64,000 nucleotides of DNA from Fremontodendron californicum (GCA_030761205.1 JAULJL010000003.1:29642123-29706122); one strand, 5' to 3'; shown: positions 47,565 to 58,965, counted from the first letter of the stretch. Numbers and translations: made by a program. Notes: a model not told the origin generated them from the sequence alone.

Positions 47565-48558
47565 ATTTAAAAGGTTAATGTCATATTTAATCCTTGAATT
47601 ATAGTAAATTGTGCAATGTGATACCTGTATTTTAAAAATATGCAATGTAGTACCTGAAGTTTCAATCTATCTATCAATGTACACCAAGTTCATAACATCG
47701 TTAAATATGTAGGCTGAGGTGGCAGTTAACCAATTCTAGTATGACACGTGGACAAAAAATACCACATGAAAAGTGATTATCACACGTGGACAAATAAAAT
47801 TTTATATTATTTTTTTTTCTTTCTTTTCTTTCTTTCTTTCTCTCCCCTCCCCTCCATTCCCGATCTCCCCCCATACTCTGATGGTTTCAAGCCGAATCTG
47901 GCCTGTCACCGGCCAAAAACGGCGTGGTCTGCCCAAAACTGACGGTGCTTGGTTGGATTTGGTCTGAAACCATCGAAGTAGAGGGAGATCGGGAGTGGAG
48001 GGGAGGGGAGGGGGGAGTAGAACTGTCCATGGGTTGGGCCGCGGCCCAGAAAATTTATTTTTTCCTTGCCCAAGCCCATTCACTATTCAAAAATATTAAA
48101 ATATTAAAAAATCATTTTTATATTAATATTTATATATATTATAATTAAATTTAAATAAAAATAATTTTTTATTTAATAAATAATAATTCGGGCCAGGCCG
48201 GCCTGAATTACAAATTACCTTGTCCAAGCCCGGTCCAATACGGACCGGGCCTACCCGGCCGGGCGGGCTACCCGGCCCGTGGACATGTCTAGGGGGGAGA
48301 GAGAGGAAGAAAAAAAAAAGAAAAAAGAAAAAACAATTTAAATGTTTATTTTTTTTTTTAATAAATGTCACGTGACAATGCTACGTAAGCAAATTGTCCA
48401 TGTTATCATTAAGAGTTAACGGTGTTAAAGGAGTTGATTACATTGGTAAACGAAATAAAATTTTAAATATCACATTACACGTTTTTATAATATAGATACC
48501 ACATAGCACAATTTACTATAATTTAAGAGTCAAATAAGGTATTAACCCTTATTTAAAA
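47565..48558. mobile_element. Long-TIR non-autonomous DNA transposon (Mutator-like?)
   Basis: Ends at about 47573 (GGTTAATGTCATATTTAATC) and 48550 (rc AAGGGTTAATACCTTATTTG). The two arms match for at least 70 bp and weakly for up to about 200 bp, including ATTATAGTAAATTGTGC on both. Flanks ATTTAAAA occur at 47565-47572 and 48551-48558; because of the A run, a duplication of 7 to 9 bp is possible. It has no coding capacity. A TCTT-rich tract (47815-47845) and a 274-bp MITE lie inside. Mutator-like is the best guess from TIR length; hAT is an alternative. Confidence 0.65.
48010..48299. mobile_element. hAT-type MITE 1 with perfect 8-bp duplication
   Basis: Element 48018-48291 (274 bp). Ends TAGAACTGTCCATGGGTTGG and, inverted, TAGACATGTCCACGGGCCGG, flanked by GGGGGGAG on both sides (48010-48017 and 48292-48299). 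The ends are GC-rich (GGGCCGGGC) and the core AT-rich. It is inserted in the GGGGA-rich part of the long-TIR element and so is younger. Confidence 0.88.
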
Positions 48559-49363
48559 AAACTAAACTAAATTTGATTGTGCTAATTATGGAGTCCAATT
48601 TGAGAAATTCATAAATAGTTCGTTTATTTACAGCCAAGCATTAACTGGTGGATTTTTTGAAAAAAAAAAAAAAAAAGATTGAGATTCTTTTAAGAAAATA
48701 ATAAAATCCATTGCTTATGAATTCTTTATATAATATTTATAGTCTATATCTATAACAATAGATTAAAGCAATTTCCTCAATTCGAGAGGATTCATCTTGG
48801 CTTGTCACGTTGTGGCAAGTTTTTGTTTTTTTAATTATTTTGTGCTCTTGATTTTTTTTTTTTTTTGTGTATTTATATATATTTTTTTTTGTGTTATAAT
48901 CATATTTAAACTATTATATATTTATATAAATTTTGATATGTTCGTGTATTTGTGTCGTGTTTATTTTTTTTTGTGTCGTGTCGTGTTTTAATTATTTTTT
49001 TTCATATTGTGTTCATGTCGTATAATCATGTTGTATTCGAAATTGTCAAGTCTAATTGACACTATTCAAATAACTCCTAATTTTGTATCACTTATTATCG
49101 TGTTCGTGTTCGTATTACTTTTTTGTGTCATAATCGAATTTAAAATATTATATATTTATATAAATTTTGACACGTTAATAATTCGTTTTATATAGATTTT
49201 AACATGTTCGTCTATTCGTGTCATGTTCATGTTATTTTTGTATCATGTCGTGTTTTAATTATTTTTTTCATGTTGTGTTCGTGTCGTATAATCATGTTGT
49301 ATCCAAAAAAGATTATTAGGTTTAATTGACACTATTCAAATAATTCTCAATTTTGTGTCATGT

Positions 49364-49959
49364 GTCGTATATAGAGGTGTTCATGGGCCGGACCGAACCG
49401 AGTTTGGGCCGGGCCTATGTATGGTATCAACATCATATATGCTTGCCCATGCCCAACCCGACCAGAAATATGGGCCTCAAATTTTGCCCAAACCCGTCCA
49501 TATTTGAAAATGGATAGCCCAAACCCTTTTAGACCTGCCCATATTATATTTATCTAAAAAAAATAAAAATATATATTATTTTTTATTTAATCTTTGGTAA
49601 TTTTATATTTTTTTCTTTTATTAAGTTCTTAAACATGGACAACTTAATATATTTTTTAATGTTTACACTATAATATTATATATATTTAATCTTTATATGA
49701 CATAAATATTTTACATAATATATATAAAAATAAAAATATTATATTATATTATATTATATTATTTAATTAGAAAACAGGCCGGGTCGGGCTCGGGCCTTTG
49801 AATGTTGGAGCCAAGGCCTGGCCCATTTCTTAAACGAACCTCATTTTTTTGTCCAAACCCATTTTTCGGACCTAATATTTTTGTCCAGACCTTCCAAGTA
49901 TTGGGCAGACCTTCGGGCTTGGGCGGGTAGCCCGGCCCTTGGACAAATCTAGTCATATA
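49364..49959. mobile_element. hAT-type MITE 2
   Basis: Element 49372-49951 (580 bp). Left end TAGAGGTGTTCATGGGCCGG; right end, inverted, TAGATTTGTCCAAGGGCCGG. Flanks GTCGTATA (49364-49371) and GTCATATA (49952-49959) differ at one of eight bases. The core is AT-rich without a gene. Confidence 0.85.
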
Positions 49960-51694
49960 ATGATAGCAAGTTATTATTTGTCTAGATTAAATTTGGTAAT
50001 TTTAGACATATATACCTTAATTTAAAAGTTATCTTCAAGTTGTGATATTTTGTATAATCTGTCATAATTATTCAATTTAAACTCTAAGCTCATTGCTTAC
50101 TTTAATCAATTATTTTTATTTTTTTTTTATATTTTGCTATTTATTTATTTTAAAAAAAACTAATATATTTTTTTGCTATTTGTTTATTTAAAAAATAAAG
50201 AAAATAAAAACATAATTAATTTATTTGTTTATTTTTTTAATTATTATGTATACATTTTCATTCCTATAATTATTTAATCAATTTAGTAAACAATAATAAA
50301 AAAATTAATGAAAATAAATAATTCTTACGTATTTAATTTTTATAATTAATATAAAATTATTATATTAACATGACGATGTCATCCAATTAGGGCTTTAATT
50401 CTTTTTTATTTTGCTATTTGCTTGATATTTTTTAAAAACCAAAAAGGAAATAAAAATGTAATTATTTTATTATTTTATTTACTTTTTAATTATTATGTAT
50501 ATTTTCATTTATATAATTATTTAATCAATTTAATAAACAATAATTTAAAAAATTAATGAAAATTAATAATTCTTACATATTTAATTTTTATAATTAACAT
50601 AAAATTATTATATTAGTATTAAAGATATTTAAAAATAAATTGTAATATATTTTTTATTATATTTTTGAAAATTAAGATATCTAAATGTATTTGTATAAAT
50701 AATTTATAAATAAATATTTTTTCATATTTAATTTTTAAAATAAACATAAAATTATTATATTAATATAAAGAATACTTAATACTAAATTATAATATTTTCT
50801 TTTCCGTTTTTCTTTTAGGATCAGATCAAATACTTTCAATTGTTTAATTACAGTGGATATATTATTTTATAAAAACAATCCCCAGCGTAGCGGAGATCTC
50901 ATCCTAGTAGGAGATTAAATTAAACACCACAAACCTATAAAGTATAGGGAAGGAATAGAAATAGAGCATACTTTTGTGTCTGACACATTGTGAATAGCCA
51001 TCATAATCGAATTGGAAATTGATCGGTTCAAGATTTCGGGTCTTGGATCAAATGGTTCAATCATTAGATGATTCGATTAATATTGAGTTAATAAAAATAT
51101 TTTAAAATATTCTAAATAAATTTATAAATTATATAGATATTTTTCTTAATTGTATAAACCGAAAAATTATGATATATATATATATATATATAAATAAGAA
51201 TAAAATATATTAATTATCATTTAAGAAAATTACAAAAAGCTAAGATTACAAAGATTTTTTTTTTTTTTACTTTTTAATATTTTATACAATGTTTTTTTAT
51301 TTTTATCTTCTTTTAAGAAAAATAACTTTTTTAAAAGATGAAAGAAATAATAATTAGTATGAAAACTAAGTTAGATATGATTTTAAAAAGTTATATTTAA
51401 TTGATTTGGATCAACAAAAAATTTAGTGGATCACATGTTTTTACATAAATCTAACGAGTCAATATAAGTTTTCTCATGTCAATTACATAAATGACTCAAA
51501 TATAAAACCAACCTGATCGAGGGTCGAGTTGACAGGTCTGATCATGGAGTTGATTCGAGTTTAATAACTTTAGTGAAAACTTAATTATATATAAAGAAAA
51601 ACGTTAAGCAGCTTCCAATATCAAAAGTGATATCTATCAAAAGAAACATATAATTAATACATTGTCTCATTTTTGAGTTTAATAAAAATAGTGC
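49960..51694. other. AT-rich intergenic DNA with local repeats, no gene seen
   Basis: Very AT-rich. A direct tandem duplication with a period of about 240 bp (about 50136-50360 and 50413-50620) shares TAATTATTATGTATA, ATAATTATTTAATCAATTTA and ATTATTATATTA, with a third partial copy to 50780. A TA dinucleotide run lies at 51173-51191. Words such as GATCGGTTCAAGATTTCGGG (51021) and GGTCGAGTTGACAGGTC (51522) resemble decayed plant repeats, but no ends were found. Confidence 0.5.
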
Positions 51695-51983
51695 CTTAAA
51701 TGTAGACCTGCTCACGGGCCCGGCAGCCCGCCGGGCTCGGTAGACCCGGCCCGTATTAGGCCGGGCCTGGGCAGGATATTTTGTATTTCGGGCCGGCCCG
51801 GCCCGGAACAGTAATTTTTATTATAATAATATTATTTTATTTTATTTTAATTATAAAAAAAAATAAAAAAATTTATTTTTTTATTCTAATAAATAGTATT
51901 TCGGGCCTAAACGGGCGGGCCTGGACAGAGAAAATAAAAAAAAACGGGCCACGGCCCGGCCCATGAGCAGCTCTACTTAAATG
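51695..51983. mobile_element. hAT-type MITE 3 with perfect 8-bp duplication
   Basis: Element 51703-51975 (273 bp). Left end TAGACCTGCTCACGGGCCCG; right end, inverted, TAGAGCTGCTCATGGGCCGG. CTTAAATG flanks both sides (51695-51702 and 51976-51983). The GC-rich arms can fold back on each other, and the core is A/T only for about 90 bp. Nearly the same length as MITE 1. Confidence 0.9.
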
Positions 51984-52080
51984 CAAAAACTTTTCCTTAA
52001 ATAGTATTTTAACTATGTCTTTACCGATAGGCATCCATGAATAAAAACTTTTACAAAAATTAGTGGCATAAGATACTTGA

Positions 52081-52240
52081 GGGGTTAGCTTAGTTGGTAA
52101 GGGAATGAACTCCATTTTCTTGTCAATTCGGGTTCAATCCTTGGGTAGAGCACGTTGGAAGTAAAATTCAGAATGCATTAGGTTGATATGGAGGAATGTC
52201 TCATTAACATCCTTTAAAAGCCAAAAGTCAACGCACGTGT
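52081..52240 (+). mobile_element. tRNA-derived SINE-like sequence
   Basis: TAGCTTAGTTGG (52086-52097) fits the RNA polymerase III A box and GGTTCAATCC (52131-52140) fits the B box exactly, 45 bp apart start to start. The intervening sequence does not fold into a good anticodon arm, so this is not a functional tRNA gene; a SINE head is the natural reading. The body continues with TTGGGTAGAGCACG. The 3' end and target duplication were not identified. Confidence 0.55.
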
Positions 52241-53153
52241 CAAAAATTTTTTGAGCACCACACTGGGATTGCCGATCGGCAAAGGTATGTACCGATCAGC
52301 AGAGTGGCCTAGGCGATCGACACTCTTTTCTAAATTTTGCATAATTTTACTTATTTTTCAAAACAAAATTGATTTATTAAAATTCAATTTTAAGTTACAA
52401 AATTTGACACTTGCATCCACCATTGTTTTTTTTCCAACTTCTTTTTATAATATTATATTAACTACAATACAATATTAAAGCATCATATTCAAATAAAACA
52501 CTTAAATTAACCCAATTTCAAAAACCAAATTCTATTGCTGCCTCTTTCTTTCTAGAACAAAAAAACAAAACAAAAAAAATGCGGCATGGTCACCGGACAT
52601 GGAGCGGGTGAACAGATCGACGGCCATTCTGGTTCTCTCTCCCTTCTTTCTCGCTCATGTGCTCTTTCTCTCTTCCAAGTCCTCTCCCTTCTTTTCATTC
52701 TCTCTCCTTCTTACTCCCTCTGTTAATGCCTCTTATCACTTTCTAGGTATAAAAGCTAAAACAACAAATACAGCCCAACAAATAAATCTTCTTTGGTTCA
52801 AGCAGGATACAGTTCTTCTCCGATTCAGTAGTAATCGTAATAATTCTTGTTTCAGAATCGGATCCTTTGGACCGTTTGTCTTCTTCTTCTCGCAACAAGA
52901 TCTACTCAACATAAATTAGGAGTTAATGAAATCTTTTTGAAAAAATCTTTCAAAAATTTATCAACTAATCTGAAAAGTTCCTCATTAGACCATGATATTT
53001 GATTGATCAAATACATCAGTATTCTATATTTTTTCATACGTATGGCGCAAACCAATATGTTATTTTCAAGTTTAAATTTCCTTCTTCTTTTCTCAACTTG
53101 AATTTCTCTTCCAGTAATGTTCTTTTTGCTTGATTCTTTGTTTCTTACTTTAA
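52241..53153. other. Intergenic DNA, no supported gene
   Basis: Contains an imperfect GCCGATCGGCAAAGG / ACCGATCAGC repeat (52271-52305) and a CT-rich stretch (52630-52730). The plus-strand frame 52599-52919 (106 codons) has a TCT-driven Ser/Leu/Phe composition and no recognisable domain, so I do not call it a gene. Confidence 0.45.
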
Positions 53154-53158
53154 TTTGT

Positions 53159-53508
53159 TAATACCTGCCAAAAGATTCAGAAGAATAGAAAAGAGAAACG
53201 AAACAAGAAAACAGAGAGGTCGAGAGAGAAGGAGAATATTCGAGAGAGAGCGAGAAGAATTTTCACAATATTTTTCACTTGATTCTTTCACTGCATCATT
53301 CACACAATGTATAATGCATTGTTGACATGAATTCCCAAATCCCCAAACAACTAACGCATAACGGCAAGACAAAGAAAATAACAATACTGACACTGTCAAT
53401 AACAAAAACTAAACTTGGGATTCGTCTTGGGCCTCTGCTACACGAATATTTCCTAACTCGACCCATTACACTCCAACGGCTATACTTATTCAAAAACAGC
53501 CTGTAACA
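53159..53508 (-). repeat. 3' LTR of the chromovirus
   Basis: On the minus strand starts TGTTACAGGC and ends GGCAGGTATTA. It has a ~40-bp segment (about 53309-53352) absent from the other LTR. The purine-rich AAAGAGGTAT just upstream (plus 53508-53518) may serve as polypurine tract. Confidence 0.9.
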
Positions 53509-53519
53509 ATACCTCTTTG

Positions 53520-53790
53520 ACGAAACAATCTTTGTCCTCAAGGATTGAAGGTAGGAAAACATTGTTGTAGATCATGAAGCACCTCCCAAGTGGCATCCTC
53601 TGGAAAAGAGTTCATCCATGAAATTAGAACCTGCGTGACTGCTCGATTCTCTTTCTTCACAATGTGTCTGTCTAAAACCTGAGCTGGCTCTTTGGCAATG
53701 GTGCCATCTCCAGCAAGAAGTGGCAGCTGTGGACACGAGGGTTTATGGCCAATGTTTAGTTTCAACTGTGAAACATGGAATGTGGGATGG
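53520..53790 (-). pseudogene. Chromodomain and C-terminus of the chromovirus polyprotein
   Basis: The minus-strand frame at 53765-53538 reads VLDRHIVKKENRAVTQVLIS then WMNSFPEDATWEVLHDLQQC, the pattern of a chromodomain fused to integrase: basic strand, VTQVLI strand, aromatic positions and EDATWE. The polyprotein tail continues in another frame with EDKDCFVKEV up to the LTR. Chromodomains of this kind guide integration into heterochromatin by binding modified histone H3. A stop follows FPTFNP, so the tail is separated by a mutation. Confidence 0.82.
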
Positions 53791-53799
53791 ACTTTAGAC

Positions 53800-55237
53800 C
53801 CTGGAGGTAGTTATAGCTTATAGGCAACTTTATCGATCCTCTCGATCACCTGAAAGGCTCCAAAATACTTAGGAGCCAATTTCATACTCTTTCTGGAGCT
53901 CACAGAGTGTTGTCTATAAGGTTGAAGCATGAGATAGACCCAAGCACCAATGTCAAACTCTTGTTCACTGCGTTTTCGGTCAGCCAGTGTCTTAATACGA
54001 TTTTAGGCTCGTTGAAGATAAAACTTCAGCATTTTGATAACTGTCTCTCTTGCTATTAGGCTTTTATCCACGGTGGCCACCAGGGACTCTCCTGCCGGAT
54101 AGGGAAAGTGTACAGGGGGTGGTTGACCATAGACAGTCTCGTAAGAGGTGGTGTGAATAGTTGTACGGTACGAGGTATTGTACTACCATTCAGCTAGAGC
54201 CAACCAATGCACCCATTCCTTGGGTTGTGCCCTAGTCATGCATCGAAGATAACCTTCCAAACATCTGTTCACTACTTCATATTGCCCATTCGTTTGTGGG
54301 TGATAAGCCGTAGAAAGCTTAAGATTGGTGGCTAGTTTCTTGAAAAGCTCTTGTCAGAAATGACTCAAAAACACCTTATCTCAATCAGAGACGATGTTGT
54401 TGGGTAAGCCATGTAACTTATAAACATTGTCCAGAAACAGCTGGGCCGCTGTCAAGGCTGTGAAGGGGTGAGCCAAAGAAACAAAATTAGCAATCTTGGT
54501 AAGTCTGTCCACCACTACAAGGATAACATCCTTGCCAACTACTTTGGAAATGCCCTCAATGAAGTCCATGCTGATATCAGTCCAGATCCTGTCAGGTATT
54601 GGTAGAGGCTGTAATAGGCTAGGATTGGCAGCATGGTCATACTTACATTGCTGACAAGTGGAGCATTCTCTTATTAGTCGCCTGACTTCCTTTCGTAACC
54701 CCTTCCAATACAATATACCAGAGAGCCAGTTGACTGTGACTTGAGTACCTGAATGACCTCCTGATGGACTGCTATGGAAATAGGAAATCAAATCCTTCTT
54801 TAAGTCAGGTTGATTCCCAACTACGAGCTTCCCTTTCCTCCTTAGGTGATCTTGGTGCCATGAATACTTCGATGAAGGAACAGAGGATTGCTTTAGCTCA
54901 AAAATGAGCTGCTGGAGCTTAGGATCCTGTTCCCAAGAGTCTAGAATCCTGCACATCAAGCTGGCACTCATAGTGGAAATAGCCATGAGCTGTCCAGTTG
55001 AAACTACTGGATGCCTTGAGAGAATATTTGCCACCATATTTGCTGACCCTTCTTGTAAAGAACCTCAAAGTCATATCCCAAAATCTTGGAAACCAAATGT
55101 GTTGAACAGGGGTCTTGGCTTGCTGATTAATGAGAAATCTCAAACTCGTGGTCAGTCTTGATGTTGAAAATGCCTCCCGACCAGGTAAGCATTCCATTTT
55201 TTCACTGCAAGGATCCCTGCTAGAATTTCATTCTCGT
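53800..55237 (-). pseudogene. IN: RNase H end and integrase of the chromovirus
   Basis: At the hAT border (55237) the frame resumes as NEILAGILAVKKWNAYL, the end of RNase H, followed by stops. From 55037 down it is open for 218 codons: HHCC zinc domain (SGGHSGTQ, then CSTCQQC), WTDISMDFIEG with the first catalytic Asp, VVVDRLTK, and NNIVSD with the second Asp followed at once by TGA. Further frames give YHPQTNGQYEVVNRCLEGYL with the catalytic Glu, and the GPF-like region near 53830-53900. The three acidic residues survive, but stops (54379-54381, about 54350 and 54183) separate them. Confidence 0.85.
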
Positions 55238-55249
55238 TAGAGCTGGCAA

Positions 55250-55500
55250 AGCAAGCCCGAACCCGAGAACCCGCCCTAGTCGATCCGAGATCGAATCCGA
55301 TCCGAATTGACTAAAAAAGTCAAAGGTTCGAACTCGAAAAAATTTGAATCCGAAAAAGCCCTAACCCAAAAAAATCCGAATTCAAAAAAACCCAAAACCG
55401 AGAAAACCCGAATCCGAAAAAATTCGAACCCGTAATAGTCCAAATCCGCTACGATTTGAGCCCGAGATCGATCCAATTCGAAACCCGTAAAAAATCAAAT
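55250..55500. repeat. CCGAA-rich arm, left end of the second hAT element
   Basis: Repeats of CCGAACCCGAGAA / CCGAATCCGAAAAAA type, unit about 10-15 bp and irregular. The minus-strand frame at 55276-55476 is an artefact of the period. Confidence 0.75.
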
Positions 55501-57689
55501 TTATAACTGAAAAAATCCGAATTATAATTATATGATTTTATTTTAAAAAAATAAATGATAAAATTTTTTTCTTAAATAAAATATTTTATTTATGAAAATG
55601 TATTTATAATTAGTATATAATTATATCAATAATGTATTATCAATAAAAACAATTAATAGTGAATCTTTAAATTGGATTATAAAATAAAATTAATTTGAAA
55701 CACATTAAAAATACAATTAGATTATAATGTTTTGTAGGATAAACTAGATCACTCTTTAGAGTTTATTATCATTATTATATATCTTAAGTTTATTTCATAT
55801 GTAACACAGACACACATACTAAAACACGCACATATACATATTACGCCTTACTTCACTCAGGTGAGCATTTTTTATGTCTTGCGCCTTAGACAATATAAGA
55901 GTTTTAGGGTCTAGAATGCACCTTACGCCCTTGACAACACTGATCAAAATAGTTTAATATAAACTATTTTTACATGTCATAGTATCCTAAAATTTCTAAC
56001 CATTGAGGGCTAAGATAAATAATTGACCAATTATTTATATTAAATATTTTTGGTGAATGATAATCATCTTTTTAATAATGTCTGATATTCAATATTATAA
56101 TTGGATAATTATTCGATTATATGATTAATTGATTATATCTAATGTTAAAGTCAAAAGGATCAAATATTAAAATTATATCAATTACTATATAAATTCGCTT
56201 TTACATATCAAGATTTTATAAAAGTTTAAGCTTTAATTATTAAGGTTAAATCAATTAATTAGAACTCTTTTAATGTCTACTATTCAACATTTAATTGAAC
56301 ATTTGAAAATTAGAGCTAATGTTATTATGAACTATTTATAATGTTATTAAGGTTAAAGCAATTAGTGTATACAATTAGTGTATATAATTAGATCTAATGT
56401 TATTATGTTAGTATTTATAATTATGTTCAAATAAAAAATATAAATATAAAAACAAATTCTTGAAAATTTAAAATATTGTTAAAAAAAATTATAATACAAA
56501 GAATAAAAAACTTAATAAAAAATTAAAATAAAAAATTATTAGATTAAGTGACTAAGAGCCCAATGAGTTATTGGGTTAGGAAAAAAAATCATTTATATAA
56601 ATGTTTAGTGGATTTTATTTATAACTTCTTTCCTTCTAATGATATTTTTTTAAATGTAATCAAATAGTTTTTAACTTTTATTTTTTTAATGTCACTTTAT
56701 ATTTATTTTAACTCATAAAACAAAATGAAATTTCTTATATAATCATTAATTATAAGATATTCAATATCAAATATCAACTATTAAAATTATATCAATACTA
56801 TGTAAATTAGCTTTTATATATCGTGGTTTCTTAAAATTTTTAAGTATTAATTATTAAAATTAAATCAATTAATTGGTATTATGTTTGTGTCTACTATTTA
56901 CCATTTTAATTAAACATTTGGTCAATTAGTGTATATAATTAGATCTAATGTTCTTATGTTAGTATTTATAATTATGTCCAAACAAAAAAATATAAATATA
57001 AGAACAAATTCTTGAAAATTTAAAATCCTCTTAAAAAAATTATAATACAATAACTAAAAAACCTAATAAAGCAAAATAAAAATAAAAATTTATTGGACTA
57101 AATGACTATAAGAGTCCAATGAGTTATTGGGTTAAGAGTAAAAGTCATTTATGTAAATGTTTAGTGGGCTTTATTTATAACTTGTTTCTTTCTAATGATT
57201 TTTTTTTTTTTTTTTACATGCAGCCCAAGGATTTTTTACTTTTACATTTGTAGTGTTACTTTAGATTTAATTTAACTCACTTATAAAAAAAAAAAAAAAA
57301 CCCCTTCTGTAATCCTTAATTATATCTATATTCAATACTAAACATCAAAAATATTTAAAAATATAAGTATATAACAATTGCAAAATTATAAGAAGTATCA
57401 AAATATACAAATTCTTTTTTATTTATACTATAAGTAAATATATTGAACTTATATATTTAGCTTTTATTTGTATTTTTGGACTTAAAAATAATAGAAAATA
57501 TTCAAATATAAAATATTAATACTCAATTAATAAATAAAATTATTATATAATTTATCTTTACATAAATATTTATTAATTTTAAAAATTTTAATTTAGTATT
57601 TTTCTAAGTGAAATTAATCATTACATTCGAAATTAAAAAAATATATATTTATAGCTTAAAAATTCCAAAATTATTGAATCCGTCTAGGT

Positions 57690-57912
57690 CGGCCCGAACT
57701 CGAACCAATCCGAATCTGAAATAATCCGAACCCGAAAAAACCCGTATCCGAAATGGCCCGAGCCCGAGATAGCCCGAATCTGAAATTATCCGAACCCGAA
57801 AAAGCTCGAATTTGAAGTTATCTGAATCCGAAAATATCCGAGTCCGAGATGATCCGAATCCAAAATAACCCGAATCCGATTAGCCCGATCCAAACCCGCC
57901 CGAACCGGCCCA
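57690..57912. repeat. CCGAA-rich arm, right end of the second hAT element
   Basis: Same unit type and same strand as the left arm (CCCGAACCCGAAAAAA, ATCCGAATC). The orientation is direct rather than inverted, which repeats the arrangement in the hAT element at 6596-8173. Confidence 0.75.
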
Positions 57913-57933
57913 TTTGCCACCTCTACTTCTCGT

Positions 57934-58965
57934 AGATAGAAAGGGATTGATGTCTAGGGCCCAAAGCTTTAGTGAAATAGGCCACAGGTCTCCCATGCTG
58001 TGTAAGGACAGCTCCAACCCCTACCCCTAAAACATTTGTTTCCACTGTAAATTCAAAAGCAAAATCAGGCATGGCGAGCACAGAAGCAGATGTCATAGCC
58101 AAGTTGAGCTGCTGAAAGGGTAGTGTTGCATTGTCTGTCCATCTCCAACCTTCTTTCTTAAGTAGGTCAATTAAAGGTTTAGCTATCTCTCTATAGCTCT
58201 TTATGAACCTTCGATAGTAACCTGTAAGGCCTAAGAATACCCTTAATTCCTTCACTGATTTGGGTAAGGGCCATTCCTTGATGCACCTAATCTTACCCCC
58301 ATCCATGGCAATGCCCTGCTTAGTGATGACATGTCCCAGATAGTCAACTTCAGTAGCTCCAAACTTGCACTTACTCAGTTTAAGAAATAATTGATTGGCT
58401 CGAAGAACATCAAACACCACTCTGAGGTTCTTGAGATGAGCTTCCCAATCAGTGGAATATAATAATATGTTATAAATAAATAAATAAAAACCCAATACAA
58501 ACTGTCTAAGATATGGTTTGAAAAGTTGGTTCATCAGCCCTTGAAAAGTTGCCGGTGCATTGGTCAAATCAAAGGGCATGACTAGGAATTCATAGTGGCC
58601 CTCATGAGTTCGGAAAGTTGTCTTGTGTATATCTCCCTCAAACATCCGAATCTGGTGAAACCCCAAGCTTAGAAAAGTAAGGGGCATAGGCCATCTCATG
58701 CACCAAAGGAATGGGAAATTTATCCTTGATGGTGAGCTGGCTAAGCTGTCGGTAATCAACACATCGCCACTAGCTACCATCCTTCTTTTTAACCATTACA
58801 ACAAGGGAAGCAAAGGAACTCTAACTGTTCCTGATGAGGCCAGAGTCCAGCATCTGATTAATCATTTTTTCGAGCTTATCTTTTTGGATGGCAGGGAACC
58901 TATAGGGCCTAAGCCTAATGGTCTGAGTCTCATCTTTAAGAGGTATTTTGTGATCCTGTAACCTT
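57934..58965 (-). pseudogene. RT: Reverse transcriptase and RNase H start of the chromovirus
   Basis: From about 58960 down: KMINQMLDSGLIRNS, a stop, then SSFASLVVMVK and a frameshift. The frame 58780-57934 is open for 285 codons with FHQIRM, THEGHYEFLVMPFDLTNAP, LGHVITKQGI, LRVFLGLTGYYRRFI and RPVAYFTKALGPRH. The catalytic YxDD segment is lost: where FFDD would be, the sequence reads FYLFIYNILLYS, encoded by an AAAT run (plus 58473-58489). The RNase H first Asp (usually ETD) reads ETN. The enzyme would make element cDNA; this one cannot. Confidence 0.87.
58473..58489. repeat. AAAT microsatellite in the RT active-site region
   Basis: Four tetranucleotide repeats (AAATAAATAAATAAAA) lie exactly where the codons of the catalytic aspartates of the chromovirus RT should be. 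The surrounding frame is kept open. Confidence 0.8.

Larger units (their letters stand above)
46540..49371. mobile_element. Decayed DNA transposon with inverted GACACGAA-type repeats (putative)
   Basis: A unit with AAAATCTACATAAAACGAAT, TATTAACGTG and TTTATATAAATTTATAATA occurs three times on the left (about 46560, 46875 and 46980) and in reverse complement on the right (about 49090-49205). The right side also has a ~280-bp direct repeat (about 48965 and 49245) with GTGTCGTGTTTTAATTATTT and CTAATTGACACTATTCAAAT. Opposed subterminal repeats rich in GACACGAA suggest a non-autonomous DNA transposon. The left end may be cut by the LTR of element 2 and the exact termini are unknown. No transposase was seen. 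Confidence 0.45.
55230..57933. mobile_element. hAT element inserted in the chromovirus RNase H
   Basis: Element 55238-57925 (2688 bp). Left end TAGAGCTGGCAAAGC; right end, inverted, TAGAGGTGGCAAATG. Flanks ATTCTCGT (55230-55237) and CTTCTCGT (57926-57933) differ at one base. The RNase H frame is continuous when the two sides are compared, SIYEK on one and NEILAG on the other. The subterminal arms are CCGAACCCG-rich, in the same strand orientation, as in the element at 6596. The core is AT-rich with a ~550-bp direct duplication (about 56160-56720 and 56715-57270). No transposase. Confidence 0.9.

Noticed and set aside
52081..52150. A tRNA gene
   Set aside because: A and B boxes are good, but no anticodon arm or acceptor stem folds from the sequence, so a SINE head is more likely.
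52599..52919. 106-codon plus-strand frame that could be a host gene exon
   Set aside because: CT-rich composition gives a Ser/Leu/Phe string; no domain, no splice context I could support, and no conserved neighbour.
53145..53562. Minus-strand frames across the chromovirus 3' LTR
   Set aside because: They run through the LTR and do not extend the polyprotein; only the short EDKDCFVKEV tail is credible.
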